From Trebonia sp. (GTDB taxonomy: Bacteria; Actinomycetota; Actinomycetes; Streptosporangiales; Streptosporangiaceae), in assembly GCA_030038035.1 (NCBI GenBank), contig JASHPP010000077.1:1-10381 (forward strand): a stretch of 10,381 bases of DNA, in the 5' to 3' direction. The notes below the pieces were generated by a model. That model was not told where the DNA came from. It did no database searches and worked only from the letters and a program-made list of their open reading frames with translations. The position numbers and the translations under genes were made by a program. Positions 5,846 to 10,381 of this stretch are shown here, piece by piece. Every line of letters begins with the position of its first letter. Within the stretch, counting starts at the first letter, position 1.

Positions 5846-5933
5846 GATCCGCCCTCCGTTCCGGGCAGGCGTAGACCGTAGTGGACTGAGTGAACGCGAT
5901 CGCAGCGCGTCGTGCCCGATTGCCAGGCTTCAT
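5838..5933 (-). CDS. Possible 31-aa basic peptide upstream of xis
   Basis: An ATG at 5933 opens a 31-codon frame ending in TGA at 5838-5840, overlapping the xis GTG start by 8 bases. The peptide begins MKPGNRARRAAIAFTQ, contains eight Arg or Lys and has no known domain. A strong AGGAGG box (5946-5951) lies 12 bases before the ATG, somewhat far but the only good ribosome site between rep and xis. It may be a real small gene or a leader ORF that delivers ribosomes to the xis start. Confidence 0.42.
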   Translation of the reverse strand: MKPGNRARRAAIAFTQSTTVYACPERRADRD

Positions 5934-6005
5934 GATGTGTGTTCGCCTCCTTTCTGTGGCTCGTTTGGGTGTTAAGGCTGGGTTGACGGCGAATCGCCGG
6001 TCTGG

Positions 6006-7406
6006 TTAGCGTCCGCGTGCCATGTCGGCTGACGCGCACGCAAGCTCAGCGTCGGGCGTACGGGCCGTGTAGCCGGTTCCGGCGTAGGCCCAGGTCTTGA
6101 GGATCAGGACCACGGTGTCATCGAGGGGACGGTCCCAGGGGTCGCGTTCGGCGTCCGGCCAGCGCTCGAGCCGCCGCTTGGTGACCCGTTCGCCCCGGAT
6201 GTAGCCGAAGGTGACCGAGTAGCGGCGGGACTTGGTGAGGAAGTGGCCGCCGTGCCCGAGCTGGTGAGCGTGCAGCCGCAGCCGCGGATCACCGATCGAG
6301 GTCCGCGCGCCGAGATCCCAGGCGGTAGCGACCATGCGCTTGTAGTGGGCCGGGCAGCGTAGTGCGTCGATCTCGGAGCGGTGCCGGATGCGGGTGCCGG
6401 GAAGGCCGAGCGCACCGGCGTCCTTGGTGGCGTACTTGGCGATGTAGTTGGCCACCGCGGCGGTATCCAGCGGATTGCCCCTAGCAGCGAAGGGCTCGCG
6501 CCAGATGGGTCGGCGGTCGAGCTCGCGGCCGAAGCCGAGCCGGATGCGCGGCCCGGAGCCGGGCACGTCGAGGCGGACAGCCTTGGCGGCCAGGGCGATG
6601 GCATCGCACAGCAGCGCGGCGTCATAGCGGGCCGGGGGCGGCAGGAACTGGTCCTTGACGTTGGCGTCCAGGCGGATCACGGCGTGGAAGTGGACGACAC
6701 CGCGAGCCTGGTACTCCCCCACCTTGACGAACCGGATGCTCAATTCGGCGCGTAGCGTCTTGCCGGTGACGCCCGCCAGCCGGGCAAGGTGCCGGGGCAG
6801 GTAGGTGATGAACCGCCGCCACAAGTCAGCCGCGTGCAGGTTGAACAGGACCGCCGCCTCGTAGTCGTAGCAGTCCGGGCACATCGGCCGGCCGAGCCGG
6901 GGATCCTCCTCGGCATGCCGCGCTGCGCACGAGATGTCGCGCCCGTGGCGGCAGCGGCGCTCTTTCTCGTCGCGGCGGGGGCGACAGGGAAGCACGGTCT
7001 TGCCGCGCATGCGCCGGGCGTGGACCGGGCCGAAGGACGGGGCGGTCAGCGTGGCGAACACGCACGGGTGAGCGCTGACCGATTCGGGGACGCCCTTGCC
7101 GCCGGTCAGGCCCGCGCGGATGAGCTGGCGGGCGTCGCGCTTGTAGACCTGCGAGCAGGACGGGCAGGCCGATTCGCGGCGGTTGCCGCACGCGACGTGC
7201 AGCACGCCGCCCGGTTCACCGGACGTGTCATAGACCGGGGCAGCCTCGCCGGTAGCCAGGTCGATGGCGTCGATGCGGCCGCGCAGGCGGACCGGGTGCG
7301 CGCACATGTCCGCAGTGCTGAGCTGGTCAGCCCATGAAACGGGCTGGTCCCCCGGACCCTCGTGTTCGGAGGGTCCGGGGGTTGTGGTGACTGTGGCCGC
7401 AGTCAC
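6006..7406 (-). CDS. repSA: RepSA-type rolling-circle replication initiator
   Basis: The 466-aa protein matches the pSAM2 RepSA type. A Cys-rich N-terminal region contains CGNRRESACPSC (73-84), C141, C152, C160 and CPDC (176-179), likely zinc-binding. The HUH metal site is GVVHFHAVIRLD (H239, H241). The catalytic tyrosine region is AVANYIAKYATKDAG (Y321, Y325, K328). It would nick one strand of the excised circle to start rolling-circle replication. GTG 7406 is preferred because it overlaps the stop of the preceding small gene (GTGA joint, 7403-7406); there is no good separate ribosome site, so translation is probably coupled. Two perfect hairpins lie over the start and codons 9-20. It is followed by the 31-aa ORF, xis and int on the same strand. 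Confidence 0.92.
   Translation of the reverse strand: MTAATVTTTPGPSEHEGPGDQPVSWADQLSTADMCAHPVRLRGRIDAIDLATGEAAPVYDTSGEPGGVLHVACGNRRESACPSCSQVYKRDARQLIRAGLTGGKGVPESVSAHPCVFATLTAPSFGPVHARRMRGKTVLPCRPRRDEKERRCRHGRDISCAARHAEEDPRLGRPMCPDCYDYEAAVLFNLHAADLWRRFITYLPRHLARLAGVTGKTLRAELSIRFVKVGEYQARGVVHFHAVIRLDANVKDQFLPPPARYDAALLCDAIALAAKAVRLDVPGSGPRIRLGFGRELDRRPIWREPFAARGNPLDTAAVANYIAKYATKDAGALGLPGTRIRHRSEIDALRCPAHYKRMVATAWDLGARTSIGDPRLRLHAHQLGHGGHFLTKSRRYSVTFGYIRGERVTKRRLERWPDAERDPWDRPLDDTVVLILKTWAYAGTGYTARTPDAELACASADMARGR
7349..7381. repeat. Perfect 13-bp inverted repeat in the 5' end of rep
   Basis: CCCCCGGACCCTC (7349-7361) and GAGGGTCCGGGGG (7369-7381) are perfect complements with a 7-base loop. 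It lies within rep codons 9-20. It is a candidate double-strand origin stem or a translational control structure; no T-tract follows on either strand. Confidence 0.7.
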
Positions 7407-7407
7407 C
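7386..7407. repeat. Perfect 8-bp inverted repeat covering the rep start codon
   Basis: GGTGACTG (7386-7393) and CAGTCACC (7400-7407) flank a 6-base loop. The rep GTG (7404-7406) and the preceding stop (7403-7405) are inside the stem. Four bases separate it from the larger hairpin at 7349-7381. Confidence 0.68.
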
Positions 7408-7627
7408 GGGACAGCATGCTCACTGCTGAGGGCGATGGGCAGGGGACTTCATGGCTGGCCGAGCGGCCGGGATGGGTGGTGGCCGCCATCAGCGACCGAA
7501 TGCGGAACGGCACCGAGTCCGTGCAGGGGCACGGGAGCGGCCAGCCGACCATGTCGGTAACCGAGCCGTCATCGGCGACGATGCCGGTACCGCCGCAGCG
7601 GCACTGATTGAACGGCCGGGCTACCAT
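7403..7627 (-). CDS. Small Cys-rich protein encoded between the zinc protein and rep
   Basis: The 74-aa product begins MVARPFNQCRCGGTGIVADD and continues to GWPLPCPCTDSVP. C9/C11 in CRCGGTG and C33/C35 in PCPC form a possible single zinc site of the DnaJ-repeat kind. I chose the ATG at 7627 because it overlaps the upstream gene's TAG (ATGGTAG). The same frame is open further upstream, but that part lies inside the previous gene. Its own stop overlaps the rep GTG, so it is coupled on both sides. Small Cys-rich ORFs before rep are common in AICEs; the function is unknown. Confidence 0.66.
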   Translation of the reverse strand: MVARPFNQCRCGGTGIVADDGSVTDMVGWPLPCPCTDSVPFRIRSLMAATTHPGRSASHEVPCPSPSAVSMLSR

Positions 7628-8127
7628 CCGAAGTCCCTGGCGGGGATGTGGTGGACGAACGCCCATCCGGTGTCGTTGCACACTGTGCAGTCGGGCACCC
7701 AGGGCACCCGGATCAGGTCATCGCCGTTGTAAGGACCGTACTTGGTCGGGGTGATGCCGCAGTGCTGGCAGGGCTGCCAGACGTCGGCCTTGTCGTGGTC
7801 GCGGCGCGACATGCCGATGATAGACAGGACTTCGCCGCTGGCGTAGCGGCGGAAGTCGTAGACCGGGCGCTCACCGGTCATGCAGTAGCAGAGATCGAAA
7901 TCGTTGTGGCTGTAGCCGGTACCGTGGCAGTCCGGGCATCGGCCCGAGGCTGGGGTGAACACCAGTTCGGGCAGCACTGGCAGTAGGCCCGCGTTCCTGG
8001 TGGCTAGCGCGGCGGCGAGTTGAGATTCGCACTTGGCTAGCCACTGGTCACGCGCGCTTGCGCCAGCGGTGACGACTGATGCTGTCCCTGTCGGTTCGGT
8101 GAGGACGGCTGTACCATGAGATTGCAT
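7621..8127 (-). CDS. Zinc-ribbon protein with DnaJ-like CxxCxxTG motifs, first gene of the rep operon
   Basis: The 168-aa product has an Ala-rich N-terminal part (1-60) and four Cys pairs: CPDCHGTG (C64, C67), CYC (C80, C82), CQHC (C120, C123) and CTVCNDTG (C147, C150). The first and last resemble the zinc repeats of DnaJ and could fold as two zinc centres. The role is unknown; protein or nucleic-acid contacts in replication are possible. The ATG at 8127 has a GGAG ribosome site eight bases upstream. It is the first gene of the minus-strand operon and is followed by the 74-aa Cys protein with an overlap. It is divergent from the XRE regulator across a 195-bp control region. Confidence 0.8.
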   Translation of the reverse strand: MQSHGTAVLTEPTGTASVVTAGASARDQWLAKCESQLAAALATRNAGLLPVLPELVFTPASGRCPDCHGTGYSHNDFDLCYCMTGERPVYDFRRYASGEVLSIIGMSRRDHDKADVWQPCQHCGITPTKYGPYNGDDLIRVPWVPDCTVCNDTGWAFVHHIPARDFGW

Positions 8128-8157
8128 CGAGTGATCTCCAATCGCGTTCGATGCGCC

Positions 8158-8188
8158 AGGCCTCGACGGGGACCATCCGTCGGGGCCT
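8158..8188. other. Strong hairpin in the leader of the rep operon
   Basis: AGGCCTCGACGG (8158-8169) and CCGTCGGGGCCT (8177-8188) pair over 12 bp with one G-T wobble and a 7-base loop. It sits between the probable minus-strand promoter and the ATG at 8127, so it would be in the 5' leader of the operon's mRNA. An attenuator or mRNA-stabilising structure is possible. Confidence 0.5.
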
Positions 8189-8227
8189 ACTTTGTTGGGC
8201 GGCTTGTTGCCGTCTTAGGCATAGCAT

Positions 8228-8265
8228 CTGCCTATTTCGTCAGAATGTCAAGACGAATCAGGCAG
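8228..8265. promoter_or_regulatory. 38-bp inverted repeat over a TTGACA box (probable operator and minus-strand promoter)
   Basis: CTGCCTATTTCGTC (8228-8241) and GACGAATCAGGCAG (8252-8265) pair at 12 of 14 positions around a 10-base spacer. The spacer contains TGTCAA (8246-8251), a consensus TTGACA -35 box for the minus strand. A -10 box is weak: TGCTAT at 8221-8226 with a 19-bp spacer is the best I see. The symmetry suggests a dimeric regulator, most likely the XRE protein encoded 58 bp to the right, controlling the rep operon. Confidence 0.58.
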
Positions 8266-8286
8266 TGATGATGACTGATCAGCCGA

Positions 8287-8316
8287 TTGGCTGCTGACGT
8301 AAAGGTCAGGCATGAT
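8287..8316 (+). promoter_or_regulatory. Candidate leaderless promoter of the XRE regulator
   Basis: TTGGCT (8287-8292), an 18-bp spacer and CATGAT (8311-8316) end six bases before the ATG at 8323, the same geometry as the toxin-operon promoter. No convincing ribosome site precedes the ATG, which fits a leaderless mRNA. Confidence 0.45.
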
Positions 8317-8322
8317 GACTAC

Positions 8323-8940
8323 ATGGACATCTCCGAAGTCATCAGGGCGCGGCGAACTGAACTTGGACTGTCCCAGGCACAGCTAGCCAAGAACGCGGGA
8401 GTCAGCCCGCGCCAGCTTGCCCGCTACGAAGCGGGCGAGCAGCAGCCTGTCCTATCCGCCGCCATCGCCCTGGCCGACGCGCTACAGATCTCGCTCGCAC
8501 AGCTCGCGGGCCAAGTCACCTACGACCTAGCACTTTCCGGCACCTGGTGGTGCGCATGGCAGACATGGAAGGACGGCGTTCCCCGCATCGACGTGCACAG
8601 CCTTGAAGTAGTCCAGCGCGGCGAAACGCTTCAGCTCGACGCAGACCGGGCGCTGCCTGTCTCGGAAGGCAGCTACCGGTGGAGAGGCGAGCTGCGCCTG
8701 TGGGACAACGAGGCCCTGATGGGCTGGTACCGCTCCACCGACGCGGCAGTCCGTTCCAAGGGCACTCTTTACCTGGCACTGCACCAGCACGGCACCTTCG
8801 CCTGGGGCCGCTGGGTCGGCATGAGCTACGACGGCGAAGTCGTCACCGGATGGGGCGTCATGGCCCGCAGCAGCGACGAAGCCCACGACGTGGCCCAGCA
8901 CCTGATCGACTCCGGAAGACCGTACGGCGATGCACCGTAG
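8323..8940 (+). CDS. XRE-family regulator with a C-terminal sensor-like domain
   Basis: The 205-aa protein has an N-terminal helix-turn-helix: MDISEVIRARRTELGLSQAQ, then LAKNAGVSPRQLARYEAGEQ and a further pair of helices to about residue 65. The rest, starting LSGTWWCAWQTWKDGVP, is a beta-rich domain with the blocks RWRGELRLWDNEALMGWY and GTFAWGRWVGMSYDGEVVTGWG. This domain recurs at the end of many actinobacterial XRE regulators; its ligand is unknown. I chose ATG 8323 because the HTH begins there and a leaderless-type -10 precedes it; the upstream frame to TTG 8287 is not family-like. It is divergent from the rep operon and probably represses it through 8228-8265. The VOC gene overlaps its 3' end. 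Its last 86 residues are duplicated at 419-680. Confidence 0.9.
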   Translation: MDISEVIRARRTELGLSQAQLAKNAGVSPRQLARYEAGEQQPVLSAAIALADALQISLAQLAGQVTYDLALSGTWWCAWQTWKDGVPRIDVHSLEVVQRGETLQLDADRALPVSEGSYRWRGELRLWDNEALMGWYRSTDAAVRSKGTLYLALHQHGTFAWGRWVGMSYDGEVVTGWGVMARSSDEAHDVAQHLIDSGRPYGDAP

Positions 8941-9328
8941 CCGCGTCTGCCACTTCGTTATCGACGTCGACGACCTAGACCAGGCAGTCACCTTCTGGGC
9001 GGCAGCACTGGCAGCCACCGAGGACCACGTATCTGCGGGCAGCCGCCACGTGTACCGCAAGCTGCGCCTGCCTGACTCCGAGATCCGCATCCTGTTGCAG
9101 AGGACAGACGACCCGAAGGCCTCCAAGGAGCGCATGCACCTGGACCTGGAAACCGACGATGTGGACGCCGAAGTCAAACGCCTGGAAGCACTCGGCGCTA
9201 CCCGCTGGGACCACCAGGAAGAGCGCGGATTCGACTTCTGGGTCATGCGCGATCCATGGGCCAACGAGTTCTGCGTACTTCAGCCCGAGTTCCCCGAACT
9301 TCTAGCCGAGCGGTCTCCGTGGGAATAG
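8930..9328 (+). CDS. VOC (glyoxalase/dioxygenase-fold) family protein
   Basis: The 132-aa protein has the two-module VOC pattern: RVCHFVIDVDDLDQAVTFWA (residues 5-24), HVYRKLRLPDSEIRILLQR, then MHLDLETDDVDAEVKRLEAL and a closing WANEFCVLQPEFPEL. Candidate metal-site residues include H8, H70 and E113, but a metal cannot be proven. The substrate is unknown. Its ATG lies inside the end of the regulator gene (11-base overlap), implying co-translation. The same pair, with the same overlap, existed in the degenerate copy. One guess is that it senses or modifies the ligand seen by the regulator's C-terminal domain. Confidence 0.85.
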   Translation: MHRSRVCHFVIDVDDLDQAVTFWAAALAATEDHVSAGSRHVYRKLRLPDSEIRILLQRTDDPKASKERMHLDLETDDVDAEVKRLEALGATRWDHQEERGFDFWVMRDPWANEFCVLQPEFPELLAERSPWE

Positions 9329-9375
9329 CCAACCGGCGGATTGACTCATCGTGAGGAGGAGCGCACGCTCAGGCC

Positions 9376-9522
9376 ATGGCCAGCAGCAAAGCCCCGAAGC
9401 CGAAGCCATGTCCTGGCTGCAACGGACAGGGCGGATGGTGGGAAACTGGGAACGGCGAGAAGTTCAAAAACCGGCGCTGGGTCACGTGCCCAACGTGCAA
9501 AGGAACGGGCGTTGCCTCTTGA
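9376..9522 (+). CDS. 48-aa zinc-motif protein (CxxCxGxG pair)
   Basis: This short ORF encodes MASSKAPKPKPCPGCNGQGG and ends TCPTCKGTGVAS. C12/C15 in CPGCNGQG and C38/C41 in CPTCKGTG form one complete DnaJ-type zinc centre, joined by a WWETGNGEKFKNRRWV linker. The ATG at 9376 follows an AGGAGGA box at 9354-9360 by 15 bases, which is long but is the only candidate. The stop overlaps the start of the next gene (TTGA). The larger frame read from 9351 through this region is out of register with the motifs. The function is unknown. Confidence 0.72.
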   Translation: MASSKAPKPKPCPGCNGQGGWWETGNGEKFKNRRWVTCPTCKGTGVAS

Positions 9523-9851
9523 CTGACCGGCTCGACTGCCCACAATGCCACGGGAGTGGCCGACAGGTCATCGGCCCTCTCCAGATGGCGTGCGCGTTCT
9601 GCCAAGGCCGAGGCTACGTCGGCGGCGACAACGAGCCCGCCGAGAACCACAGCGAGTTTCCCCGACCGATGAGGCCGGTATGGGAGGAACCCAGCGTCCG
9701 GACTCTCACGGTCTGCCACGTGTGCTTTGGTGCCCGGACGGTCGTGAACCTCGGAGGAACCGGCGAGCCCACAGGGAAGCTCATAGAGATGCCGTGCCCC
9801 GCGTGCTCCGAACAAAACGACGAGGCGACAGAGCCCATAGACGGCGTGTGA
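9519..9851 (+). CDS. Zinc-ribbon protein with four Cys pairs (DnaJ-like)
   Basis: From TTG 9519, which overlaps the previous stop, a 110-aa protein reads TDRLDCPQCHGSG (C7, C10), CAFCQGRG (C25, C28), CHVCFGAR (C66, C69) and CPAC (C93, C96). The first two pairs and the last two pairs could each bind one zinc. The same frame is open upstream to GTG 9351, but that extension has no conserved feature and overlaps the whole 48-aa zinc gene. The C-terminus is acidic. It shares the motif style of the 7621-8127 protein on the other side of the control region. Its counterpart in the degenerate copy is almost wholly deleted. Confidence 0.7.
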   Translation: MTDRLDCPQCHGSGRQVIGPLQMACAFCQGRGYVGGDNEPAENHSEFPRPMRPVWEEPSVRTLTVCHVCFGARTVVNLGGTGEPTGKLIEMPCPACSEQNDEATEPIDGV

Positions 9852-9873
9852 CAAATTTCCTTACGGTTTCAAG

Positions 9874-9892
9874 GGCGCGCCTGCGGCACGCC
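9874..9892 (+). terminator. Stem-loop after the regulator operon (terminator-like)
   Basis: GGCGCGCC-TGC-GGCACGCC forms an 8-bp stem with one C-A mismatch, 22 bases after the TGA at 9849-9851. It aligns base for base with the hairpin at 1141-1159, but the mismatch is at a different stem position. No T-tract follows. Confidence 0.5.
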
Positions 9893-10381
9893 AGTGGACC
9901 GGACCTCAGCCCGGACAAGCGCAGAAGGGCGCGAACGGGAGGGAGGGAAAATCGCGAACTGAGACGGGGCAGCACCCACTAGGCCGATGGCATCGATGGG
10001 AAGGCGGGGGTATGTCCGCGCCCGGGGCGTCGGCAAAGGCCGCGCCCTCTCGCGTGCGGACGCGGCCGGGCGCGGAGGCCGACGCCGGGCGGGCGTCCCC
10101 GCTACCGCCAGGCCGGTGGTCGCCCGCCGTAACGCCGCGCTCGGCACAGCGCCGAACGTGATCCGGGGTAACCCGTCCTCCGTGCCGAGCATCCTCTCGC
10201 CGGTCAAGATCACAGTCAAGGGCGCTCCCGACGGTCGCGTCGCTACGCGATGGCGCAAGCGCCACCCCTGACAGTGATCTTGGCGCCGATAGGTTGGATG
10301 GCCAGGAGTGTACGGCTGGGATCGCGTGCAGCAGCAAGTGCAGCAACCGCCATCAGCTGCGGCCGAGCCCTGAGCAGGCCA
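9893..10381. other. About 490 bp with no gene recognised
   Basis: Several open frames exist on both strands because of the high GC, but their products are Arg/Pro/Ala-rich without motifs and none has a good ribosome site. The stretch is rich in palindromes, the largest being the nested structure at 10206-10281. It may be a regulatory or origin region between the regulator operon and genes beyond the window. Confidence 0.45.
10206..10281. repeat. Nested stem structure: long outer stem enclosing two perfect hairpins
   Basis: AAGATCACAGTCAAGGG (10206-10222) pairs with CCCCTGACAGTGATCTT (10265-10281) at 15 of 17 positions. Inside lie TCGCGT-CGCT-ACGCGA (10235-10250) and TGGCGC-AA-GCGCCA (10251-10264), both perfect and directly abutting. 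A single-strand origin, a structured RNA or a protein-binding site are possible; nothing decides between them. Confidence 0.55.

Larger units (their letters stand above)
4399..10381. mobile_element. Integrated actinomycete integrative element (AICE), left part
   Basis: The combination of tRNA-derived att core, tyrosine integrase, Xis, RepSA-type initiator and a divergent XRE regulator defines an AICE of the pSAM2 type. The right end is not in the window, and no FtsK/SpoIIIE-like transfer gene or spd genes are seen up to 10381. Confidence 0.82.

Noticed and set aside
6789..7337. 182-aa plus-strand ORF opposite rep
   Set aside because: It is antisense to the conserved RepSA region, with no ribosome site and no recognisable domain.
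7349..7381. Intrinsic terminator between the small Cys gene and rep
   Set aside because: The stem lies inside the rep reading frame after a coupled start, and no T-tract follows on the minus strand, so an origin or translational role fits better.
7628..7681. Upstream extension of the 74-aa Cys protein from GTG 7681
   Set aside because: It lies inside the preceding gene, while ATG 7627 overlaps that gene's stop as expected for coupled genes.
8527..9264. 245-aa minus-strand ORF opposite the XRE and VOC genes
   Set aside because: The plus-strand genes have clear domains and motifs. The antisense product is Ser/Arg/Val-rich without a domain and results from GC-biased third codon positions.
9351..9518. 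Upstream extension of the four-Cys-pair protein from GTG 9351
   Set aside because: It is read out of frame across the 48-aa protein whose own frame holds two perfect CxxCxGxG motifs. The TTGA stop/start overlap at 9519-9522 explains the arrangement better.
1..10381. CRISPR array, rRNA genes or insertion-sequence transposase
   Set aside because: No regularly spaced repeats, no rRNA-like sequence and no transposase motifs or IS-type terminal repeats were seen.

Overview
The window is high-GC actinomycete DNA. The strongest signs are a RepSA-type replication initiator, a tyrosine integrase next to a 3' tRNA-Thr fragment, an XRE regulator with a C-terminal domain common in Streptomyces-like genomes, and promoters placed for leaderless mRNAs. 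I read it as part of an actinomycete integrative and conjugative element (AICE, pSAM2-like) joined on its left to the decayed remains of a related element plus cargo genes. The genus cannot be fixed from the sequence; Streptomycetales or Streptosporangiales are plausible.

Layout. 1-147: end of an unidentified gene. 198-1166: a degenerate second copy of parts of the AICE: an internal integrase piece (198-418), the C-terminal part of the regulator (419-680), a broken VOC gene (670-1068) and the tail of the zinc-protein operon with its hairpin (1109-1166). Two internal deletions explain its structure. 1167-1770: no gene recognised. 1771-4129: a lower-GC cargo module holding a sce7726-type nuclease-fold protein (+) that overlaps tail-to-tail with a three-gene minus-strand operon: BrnT-like toxin candidate, ribbon-helix-helix protein, Beta-family protein. 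This operon has a leaderless-type promoter and two matching palindromic operators. 4399-4444: attachment core equal to the 3' part of tRNA-Thr(TGT), with candidate integrase arm sites on both sides.

4506-8127: AICE core on the minus strand, transcribed as zinc protein (8127) > small Cys protein (7627) > RepSA (7406) > 31-aa ORF (5933) > Xis (5845) > Int (5636). Most joints are overlapping start/stop codons. Two adjacent perfect hairpins sit over the rep start. 8128-8322: divergent regulatory region with a 38-bp inverted repeat over a TTGACA box. 8323-9851: plus-strand operon of XRE regulator, VOC-fold protein and two CxxCxGxG zinc proteins. 9852-10381: no gene recognised, but a conserved hairpin and an elaborate nested stem structure.

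How it works together (inference): Int and Xis move the element in and out of a tRNA-Thr gene, RepSA replicates the excised circle by rolling circle, and the divergent XRE regulator probably controls the rep-xis-int operon through the inverted repeat. No FtsK-like Tra gene lies in the window, so transfer genes, if present, lie to the right. The intact tRNA-Thr is predicted beyond the right edge. The cargo module at 1771-4129 is the best candidate for an uncharacterised system, possibly defensive.
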